In this document: piece by piece, positions 55,925-64,000 of the stretch | Position numbering within the stretch: the stretch's first letter is position 1 | Layout of the letters: the number at the start of each line of letters is the position of its first letter | Assembly: GCA_021234155.1 (NCBI GenBank) | Contig: JAJEKV010000071.1 | Span: 5,082,483 to 5,146,482 of the forward strand | Direction of reading: 5' to 3' | DNA length: 64,000 bases | DNA from: Isoetes taiwanensis | Lineage: Eukaryota; Streptophyta; Lycopodiopsida; Isoetales; Isoetaceae | Made by a program: the position numbers and the translations under genes | Notes under the pieces: model-generated | What the model was told of the DNA's origin: nothing | The model's input: the letters and a program-made list of their open reading frames with translations, nothing else | The model's database searches: none

Positions 55925-57928
55925 TCTGCACAGCAAGGCTTGGGTAGAGTAATGTGAACACCCCATTACATTGCCACCATCATGAGCACCAAATGGCCGA
56001 GATCCAATATCGTTGCCCCAAATGGCTAATTTTGCTGTATGGATTTGTTGTCTGTCATTCGTAAAGAAAACATGAGACAATATCCATTTTAACAGGAGCT
56101 TGCCCAAGCCTTAGAATAATGAAGGGCTGCCATGCCTTTAAATCCTCCTTTCGAATTGCTCGAATTGTTGCTCTGATAAGTTACCCTCGCAATGCAGCCA
56201 AAGGAAAGTATGAAATAGAGGCCCTGGTTTGTGCCTATAGCCATCCCAGATGCTTAGAATTACGAGATCTTAGGCTCCAACTTATTTTCTTACATTGGCC
56301 ACTGGCCACTAGTAAAAGTTCCTCCTAAGATGAATTAGTTGCCCAGTATGGATGGCATTGCATAGGGGTTCAGGGGTGATCCAAATTTCTATTCATGAAT
56401 CAAATTTTTTGAGCTCTGTCATCTCTGGTTTGAAAAGGCTTATTATTATGCTCTTCTATTTTTAATCCTTGGATTTCCTTCCTACCGAATCACTGATCTG
56501 TCATGTCTCAAGCGTTCATTGTTTCTTCAAATCCTTGTGTTCTCAACCTCTTTTACCTTCCAATGAGTATTGCAAAATAAAAATAAAAACACCTTTAAAT
56601 CATATTCCAAAGATGTGAAAACATGTTACACATAAGCTTAATATTAAAATTGCATTTTAAAACGCTTAGTAAACAAACAAACCTCTAGGAATGCAAGAGC
56701 AATTGCAGGGCCCCTTATTTTCCAACAAGATTCACTTGAAACTGCACCTTCAAACGGCTTATGCATGATATCATTTTGGTCTACAAATATTTATGAACTG
56801 CGAAATTGGAGAAATACATCAGACAATTGCAAGACCAATTTGCCCAAAATGATTAGGAAGAAAGCAAATGGACTATCCATGTTCAGTGGTCTGTAACACC
56901 AATTATTAACAAAAGGTCCTTTTAAAGCATATGGACATAACGAAAAAAATAGAGCTTTAGCAAAAAGTAAAGCAAATGGACTATCCATGGCATAAATTAC
57001 AACTCAAGGCTGATTTCACCAGCACGAGATAACAAAACAAGCATATCAATGAGAAATAAGTCATCCAGCATCTCAATCCACCAAAGTTCTCTTCCAGCAT
57101 TGGATTCTACCTCGGTTCTCATAGGATCCTTCAGCTTCAACTTGGTAAACAATCTTTTCTCGCTGTTTTTAGAATTGAACTTCTCTGCGCTGACATCTCA
57201 GAAATAGCTGCATAAACAACCATCCTCTTGCATGCCTCTCTGCTCAGGCATATGACTGCCAACACTATGTGAAGGGTACAACCATCTTCAACTGTTTGCC
57301 TGCAAATATGACCATCTGCTGGTCGGAATCGTATTCTTTGCATTATCAATTGTATCAGAGATTTCTACCTACAGATAGGTTGTATTGTATAACAACCTTC
57401 ACAAGCGTTAATGCCATAAAAACTCATTGTACACACATTTCAAAACGCTGCTAGCTGTATTCTTTTGCCTGAATTGCATGCAACACCAAGTAGCTCCAAC
57501 AAATATGGCATCCATTTATTCATGCAAATGACAGTTCATAGTTTACATCATATAATTACAATCAATTCAAATTACTTCAATTCTTTATGATAACTGCTCT
57601 AACAGACCAGGCTGACATTTTCTACCAGCATGGCCAACTAGGAATCAAGTTAACTACACAGGTTATAGATCCCATTTATATATGTTAACGCGGGCACACC
57701 TGCTATGTTAACGCGGGCACACCTGCTCTTTTGACTCCAAGCTCCTTCTGGATATTGTTTCCAAATGCTGAAAATAAACAAGCATATAGACGTTTTCATA
57801 TAAGGATGGCAGCACTTCTATTAATGAACAAAAACGAATACAATGATATATGTATCAGATGCACGACTCTTCTTCTAAAAGACATGACGGTTGGCCAAAC
57901 GTAACCCTAATCTGCTTAACATTCTAAT

Positions 57929-58766
57929 CTATAATGGCAGCCTGATGAATGGCTGCGATTCATTCTTCACAAATGCAATAACTGCTTCGTCTTTCAATGT
58001 CACCTCTTCATCATACTCCTCATGCATTTGTTTTAACCGCCCTACAAATGCATCAATAAGCTCGCGTTGTGATATGGTTCTACCTTGCCAACGTAGCTTA
58101 ATCTCCACTTCTGTACAAAGCAAAGATATAATGAAAATATAGCAACTTGTATAAATGAGTCAAATTGCAGTCTACCTTAAATTCCTGTCAAAAGAATCTT
58201 GTATATCCATGCCTTATATCCATGCCTTATGCCGACCTCATCCATCTCTGACTTCCTAGTTCCCAGAACAACTTATGTTGGCCAGGTATAGCATTCAATA
58301 TATTCCCTGGTTTCAGGGAAATCAGACTTGCCGAACCTCAGCCTGGTTTCTGCAACCAACGTTTCTTCTGAGTCCTTTCAGAACTTGAAGGGCATGTGCA
58401 TTATATGTCTTCTTGCTAGAGGCAGATTCATATTTGGGCCAGTTCTGTGGAGAATCCATTCTTCTATTGTCATTAGACAAACGGTATACCACCATATAAA
58501 TCAAACCCACCAGCGACCTTCTTACGTCCTGCATGGCACTGGGCAATTTTTCTATACAAAGAAGAATGAAAGGATCGATAGGTCTTTAGAACCTCGATGA
58601 GTGAATCTTAGCTGCTAAGAAAATCGCAGCCTTCAACCTGAACTCAATTGTATAATTCATGCAGCATGCAAAAATTTGCACCGACCTCTTCTCCCACTGT
58701 TAAGCGCTCAAATCCAGCGATTTTTTCTTTCAAAATGAAGAAGGAAGATGCCGGCGGGGACGCCAT
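57929..58766 (-). CDS. Small two-exon gene, 88-residue protein of unknown function
   Basis: Exon 1 (58766-58682) encodes MASPPASSFFILKEKIAGF and on to ERLTVGEEV. Exon 2 (58110-57929) encodes VEIKLRWQGRTISQRELIDA, then FVGRLKQMHEEYDEEVTLKD and a stop after IRLPL. The 571-bp intron has a GTGCA donor and a TACAG acceptor; the phases match exactly, the split codon becoming Glu. The result is a compact, charged protein with no Cys, a likely strand (VEIKLRW) and a long amphipathic helix (QRELIDAFVGRLKQMHEEYD). Both ends are natural (ATG, TAG) and there is no frame damage, so this may be a real gene. I do not recognise the family; no signal peptide or membrane segment is visible. Confidence 0.55.
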
Positions 58767-58769
58767 GTC

Positions 58770-59616
58770 CTGCCCCTCTCTTCTCTGCTTTGGCCTCATC
58801 GAACCATCTTCTATTGAGCAAAAGCTCCAACTGCATCAATCCATCATAAATAAACATGTAAGAACAAAACAGAGGATTGATACATAATAGCAGACAACGA
58901 GTTTTTGTGGAAACATACCTCAGATTGGGGAGGCAAAGGGAACATGTTATAATTATGCTCTGTTTTTAGGGCAGACAAAATGCATCAGAATACTCTTGCA
59001 AAAAGAAACTCTAAATCTTTAGCTAATGCCAGACTGAAGTAGACGGATTTTCCGATTTTGTTGCTCTATAGCAACCTGCCAGGCTCCCCAGCGACGGACC
59101 TGAACTTCATCCTATTTCAACGTGTCCTCTTCCATATTTTTTTCCCCCGGACAAACTTAAGAGAGTGTCCAGAACCACGCCATGGCCAGAGAGACGCAGC
59201 ATAAGAACCCATAAATTTTTGTTACCTGGGTTATGGCGGCGATATGCAAGAGCAGAGGCTCGCCGGAATGGGGCAGAGCAAACTGGAGAAGCCTCGGCGA
59301 GAATTTTTGTCGCAGAGTCTCCTTTTTAATTGGTCTCATCCACGTGTCGCCACCTTAAGAAGTCATACACGTGTCGCCACCATAATTATTCTTGGGGAAA
59401 AAATATTACAATCAAACAGAAAATGTAACTGCCTTATATATGTTAAGATTAAGATAAGATAAGAAAGGGTATCAAACTTTGCGCACTTGGGGCACTAAAT
59501 GCCCAAACACGAACAAACCAAGTTTCTATATAGGCCATGCTAATTGAAATTGATTAGTTCCTTCCTTTGAGAAATGGTAAGTGCTTAGAAATGATTTATT
59601 AAAATATAAATCTTCA
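58770..59616. other. 5' flank of the small gene; no further gene seen
   Basis: AT-rich, with a CACGTGTCGCCACC word twice near 59341 and 59367. CACGTG is a G-box core, and CACGTGTC with flanking bases resembles an ABA-response element, but the distance from the ATG at 58766 is large. Confidence 0.4.
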
Positions 59617-59984
59617 CTAGAAACGTGTGCCCGGCGATGCCGGGCATTAATCGTGGACGTGTAGAATGGGTGGCTAATATAGTTTATAGGTGCAATAAGA
59701 ACGTATAATATATATAATCATTTTTGTAGATGTATTGGAATGCCAAGTGTGAAGGTTCGGGGTTTAGGCATTAGCCATGAGGGCACGAAATGGGTAGGAA
59801 AAACAAAAAACATAATGGGTGAAGCTAGTGAAGATCATATAGTTTAGGGCATTGGTTTAGGCATTTGCGGATGTATTTTTACGTGTCATGTACTTTTTGC
59901 ATTAAGTGTCTTGCATTTCATGCACATAGAGCCTTTTTGGGTAACGTCAAGATTTTTAAGCTTAAGATCTTGGGTCAATAATAC
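59617..59984 (-). mobile_element. Helitron-like element, 3' end at 59617
   Basis: The same end as at 15633: CTAG (59617-59620), then on the inner side the perfect hairpin TGCCCGGC/GCCGGGCA (59628-59646). The following 150 bases are related to the first copy (GGAATGCCAAGTGTGAAGG here, GGAGCGCCAGGTGTAAAGG there; both then have GCATTAGCC). The right limit is unknown, because a MITE is inserted at 59985. Confidence 0.6.
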
Positions 59985-60436
59985 GGCGCGGGATATCCTT
60001 ACCCTGGTTTCGGGGATCCCGGAGGGGTGATACCGGAGGACGGGATCCCCAAGAGGTGTGATCCCGGAGGACGGGATCCCCGGTTACTGCGCAGTTACTG
60101 CGCAAAAATCTTGGCCCTTATAGGGATTTTTGGGGCAAACTTGTTGTGGGATTTTCTCCCTCGATCCGGCACCGAATCGCATGGGATCAGTTCGTAGCTG
60201 GTCGGAATCGGGAGGGCAAGGGGATCAGGTAGATGCGGAGGAGGAAGCAGGGCGAGCGCCGCTGCACTGGCCTCGCTCCAATCCGGCAAAAAAAACAGCA
60301 AAAACTGCGCAGTAAGGCGTTAACTGCGCAGTTAACTGTGGGATCCCGGAGGAGGGGATCTCGCGTGGGGATCCCGGAGGAGGGGATCCCATTTCCCTCC
60401 GGGATCCCCCAAACCAGGGTAAGACTATCCCAAACC
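59985..60436. mobile_element. 452-bp Mutator-like MITE with 9-bp target duplication
   Basis: Flanked by a perfect 9-base duplication CAATAATAC (59976-59984 and 60437-60445). Long inverted ends: GGCGCGGGATATCCTTACCC at the left and the inverse of GGGTAAGACTATCCCAAACC at the right, then CTGGTTT, GGGGATCCCGGAGGG on both sides with one mismatch. Subterminal copies of GGATCCCGGAGGA and ACTGCGCAGTTA occur on both sides. A 9-base duplication plus long inverted repeats fits the Mutator group. A short open frame inside is GC-rich and unlikely to be coding. Confidence 0.9.
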
Positions 60437-60445
60437 CAATAATAC

Positions 60446-63340
60446 AATACATGGCCTCAAACATTGTGTATCAACGTAAAGGTATTTAGGACATCATACC
60501 GTAGCATCTACATGTGAATGTTGGTTAAATGTGAAACATGTAATTTTTAAAGTTATAGAAAACATGTGCCACTTCGAAATTTATCACAATTATCTCCAAC
60601 GTTGAGAAGGAATAGGGATGTCTCTTAGTAAATAGCTTGAGAAATTGTATCCTACTGATCTAAGAAGCTACATTCATGTGTTATTAATTGGTGGCAATAA
60701 TAATGTGGTGAGTGTAAAACCTCTAGCCAAGAAGTTTACTTAGAATTTATACATTGCATTTGTACCACAAAATGCAAGAAATCTAATTAGAATAAGACCA
60801 TGGCACGCAAGACCAGCCTATACTTCATCAATATTTTATCACGTGGCGCGCATGTCTGTGCCATTTTATTGCTCAGTCAAGAATGCCTTGTTTTGATTAG
60901 TGGTAAAAAATAGTAACTTTGGTCCCTATTGATCGTATGTGTAACAATTGCTTGAGTTTGTATCTTTATTTGGAAATGATAAAAGTTAACAAAAAATCCA
61001 CAACATTGCAAATTATTCATAAATTGTGCCTAGAGCAATTTATTTGCTCCCAATCCATATAATTGCATTTGATTTGGATGCTTTACGTCTTGATATAGTG
61101 ATAAATATCAAAACAACATAAGATACAAATATAGATTCGTCATACATTGTCAAAATATTATTCATCTACTTCGGTAACTATATCTTGGTTCACACTTCCC
61201 TTTAAAATACAACAAAATCGCTACAAATGCACCATATCTGCAATTAAGAGATGCTTCAAAATATTGTGCAAAACTGGACTGAAAGAACTCAAAACAACTT
61301 CATGACAGAACCTGAAGACAATAAACAACACAAACTCTTGTACTCGTGTACTCATCAACCCTCTCCACATTGCTTTTTAAGCGGTCCAGCGGAGCCTTTA
61401 AGCTTTTATTTTCTGAATTATCTTTTCATTTGTTGTAGATCTCCATAAGCAAGATTGGTCTTCAGATGCTAGAGGTCTCTACTTTGGGCTTCCTTCGCCT
61501 ATTGCAGAAACCATAGACTTAGGCATTTTTTACCCAAAACAACAAATAACAAATTTATTATTCTTAGGACTCTTGTAGAAACACTTTTTTATCTTGGTCA
61601 TAGGCTCAACTAAGAATTTCATGCAGCACATTATAGTCAAGGCCTAATTTGTCCTAAACTTCTGAATAAGTGCCGCTTTCTTCACTGCAGCATTACTAAT
61701 CAAGGCTGAAGGTTGACTCCCCGTGCAAATGGAATTGAGCTTCATACGTTAACTTGCATTATTATACCATTGTAAAACTTGTACTTCGTGACATCAGCAG
61801 GTCTATTGTTTGATAAAAACAATGACTGTGATGCAGAGACCTTGAGAAGATGAAGGTTTTCCAGCTTTTTAGCAATCAAGACGTGACAAATAGATATTGA
61901 ATGCCATTTACTCCAGTTGTAGATGTTGCTTTGCACTCTTTAGAGACGAAGTCTATTATGGAAGTGGCAAAGTTGGACCCTGCGACAATAGAAATATAAG
62001 AAAGTATAGCAATAAGAACGTACATCAACTTGATAAAGAGCACATAGTAAGAGAGCACATATTCAAATAGAATTATCCATCATGTGTCATCATATATTCA
62101 TTCCATTTGTTAAGCACAAATCATTCCCAATAGAGCAAGGCACCCACTGCTCATCTGCAAGGACAATACATCAAATAGTATTTCATGTTTGAGCAAATGA
62201 ATATATTGTGCTAGATAGTTAAAGTCTTACATTCTTCAATCTTCAATGCTGCAACTCAGCATAGCCATCTCCAATAAAGATCAATGATTATTAGAGGTAT
62301 GCTTTCCACAGATTATATGTACACTACAACACTCCAATGAATAGCAAGTGCAAGGGTATGAATTTTATGAATATTTAGTGAATACTCCAAGCTAATAAGA
62401 GAAGTTTCATGTGGGTCCTTCCATTCACCGGAGTAATGCAGTACCTTGTTCTATAGGTGCATTCTATCATGTTGATAAGGACCCCTTTAGAGAACAATAA
62501 TAATGTATATGTTGGACATGGGTCTAAATCCATTAATTAAGGCATAAATTAACCATGCGAATGACATCTAATATTTCATGCATGTGCAGAAGCATGAGAC
62601 GGAGGCTGCATGCTTTCCACAGACCATATATTCAGTGCACTACTCCAATAAATAGCAAATGCAAGAATAATGAACACCTTTTTATTGATTTTACACTGGA
62701 TCAAAGTTCCATTCAGCACACACCACTTTTGAAGATGTACGAGAGCTCATAATCCTTGCCGTAAAGAGTTTAGAAACTTGCTTTAGAGTGTTGTGAATCA
62801 ATTTAGAGCTGCAAATGATATGTAAGTCCAAGTTGTCCATGGAACATTAAATGTTTCGTGCATCTTTGCATCTGCAAAATTAAGAAGCTATGTTAAGAAA
62901 AAATGTGTTGAAATTATTAGTACTAACTGTTTGTTTTCAACTTTTCTGTATAGAGCAAATTATTAGCCAGCGAGGTCTACTTCTTACTCAAATCATCTGT
63001 GCCATGCGGCTGAAGTGCAAGGGATGAGCTTATTTACTGTGAAAAAAGGCCCTTCTACAATAAGACATGGCAAGTTTGAATTTACTTATGCAACCATCTA
63101 TTGTTCAGTTTTCGTCCTAACGTACAAACGACCTCATTCACAATCTGGATATTGCTTTGCAACAAACCTATTGAAGAAAGAACCTTTTACCGACATGCTG
63201 AAAAACATTATCGCTATATTAAAACTGAAACCTAAACTTAATTCATGGAGGTTGGGCTTGACATAATCCATGGAAGCAACTGCAACATTTATTTGTGTTT
63301 TTATAGAATTTTTGAAAACTCTAGAAGTTAAATTTTTTAT
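60446..63340. other. No gene recognised
   Basis: AT-rich. A block of about 55 bases (ATGCTTTCCACAGATTATAT to ATAGCAAGTGCAAG) at 62301-62351 recurs in diverged form at 62607-62663. Short open frames only. Confidence 0.45.
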
Positions 63341-63341
63341 G

Positions 63342-64000
63342 GAAAGGAAGGAAGGAAGGAAGGAAAGTACTTTTATCGTCCACGGAGACCAATCGGTCTA
63401 TGGGACCCAATACAAAAATACAGCAAGCGGATTACTGCCCGGATTAAAAAACCCCCGCCCCGAAGGGTTTTCGAGGGAAAAATCGTGGCAAAGAATCGGC
63501 CTGGCCGACAAACCTGTCGTAACATATAAAATGCGTAAACACCCAAATATATACAAATCATGCACCGCACCCGTGAGTGTGCCTAATCGGGGCAGCAAGC
63601 GGGGGCAAAGGTGACCTCGCAGTCCAAGACCTCCCGAATGTACGACCCGTGGCACGTGTCCGACGGTGTGTTCATCGGCAAATGTAAGGGCAAGTCCGGC
63701 CGCACTAAGGGAGCGATGATCCGCCCCGGACCGACCAAACTGGGCAACTCGGAAAGTGTGAGGGCTCATCCTCAATGGCACCCGCTTGACAAAGACCGAC
63801 AAAGCACGTCTGGCCGGGCTCCCCAATCCACCGCCTGCCTCGAGCGAAGATGGTGGGCACTTGCATGGTAATGGAGGCAATGAGTTTGCGCTTTTCAGGG
63901 GCACTGGGAACGCGGTAGATTTTGTGGGCCCCGAAGCTAACACGGGGTTGATGTGCTCCTTGTAATGGGCCGCTTTGACCTGCTCTAGAGCGGTCCCCAG
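63342..64000 (-). mobile_element. LINE-C family, 3' end, cut by the window edge
   Basis: On the minus strand: a finger-region piece (GCCATTGAGGATGAGCC at 63753-63769 on the inverse strand, as in the 54-kb copy), the shared 3' UTR (63366-63480) with AAAACCCTTCGGGGCGGGGG and TCTCCGTGG, then a (TTCC)n tail (63342-63366 as GGAA). The copy at 54 kb ends in (TATTC)n instead, so the tail unit differs within one family. Frames are broken. Confidence 0.8.

Larger units (their letters stand above)
54870..57928. other. Mostly empty AT-rich spacer
   Basis: Contains copy 2 of the GC-palindrome repeat, a TAA microsatellite at 55862-55923 and a 23-bp tandem duplication (ATGTTAACGCGGGCACACCT, 57682-57727). 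Short open frames at 56119 and 57137 show no firm family match. Confidence 0.5.

Noticed and set aside
57137-57400. Minus-strand frame with TVEDGCTLHIVLAV, like the end of a ubiquitin-like domain
   Set aside because: Only about 14 residues fit, the preceding residues do not follow the ubiquitin fold, and no splice-supported exon surrounds it.
1-64000. tRNA, rRNA or snRNA genes
   Set aside because: No cloverleaf with conserved A and B boxes, rRNA-like or spliceosomal RNA segment was recognised by eye; a covariance search would be needed to exclude them.

Overview
This is a nuclear DNA window from a land plant. It holds short genes split by AT-rich introns with GT..AG borders, plant-type protein families (GH1 beta-glucosidase, Bet v 1-like, fibrillin/PAP, SCAB-like coiled coil, IBR3/ACAD11-like acyl-CoA dehydrogenase), and a dense, mostly dead transposon load. 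A decayed gene near 50 kb resembles predicted proteins I associate with seed-free plants, so a fern or other seed-free plant is my best guess, but this is inference only.

Left part (1-20 kb): a two-exon Bet v 1-like gene (minus strand, 70-885); the last four recognisable exons of an acyl-CoA dehydrogenase gene (3733-4929); a 5' fragment of a LINE with ORF1 and the start of ORF2 (5110-7630); a nearly full-length, heavily mutated second LINE (8701-13322) carrying a 248-bp hAT-like MITE in its reverse transcriptase and ending in a pentanucleotide tail; and a Helitron-type 3' end at 15.6 kb.

Middle part (20-39 kb): a 4.1-kb element bounded by inverted repeats, enclosing pieces of at least three unrelated genes (Pack-type transposon candidate). 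It is followed by a head-to-tail tandem duplication of a roughly 6.6-kb unit (copy A 24452-31003, copy B 31004-38937). Each copy has a GH1 beta-glucosidase gene without introns and a LINE 5' fragment. Copy A encodes an intact 531-residue protein; copy B is a pseudogene. Each copy also has its own later insertions: a 0.7-kb element in A, and a 602-bp hAT-like MITE plus a 1.55-kb GC-rich block in B.

Right part (39-64 kb): a Cys/His-rich zinc-binding fragment with one in-frame stop; a 311-bp Harbinger-like MITE with its empty site preserved next to it; a four-exon SCAB-like coiled-coil gene model; a decayed gene of an uncharacterised, possibly transposase-like family (49.2-51.5 kb); a third LINE (51.8-54.9 kb) whose 3' end is repeated at 14 kb and at the right window edge; a small two-exon gene encoding 88 residues; and a second Helitron end next to a 452-bp Mutator-like MITE with a clear 9-bp target duplication.

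The genes do not form a pathway. What links the window is its transposon history: gene-fragment capture, nested insertions and a tandem duplication that allows several insertions to be ordered in time.
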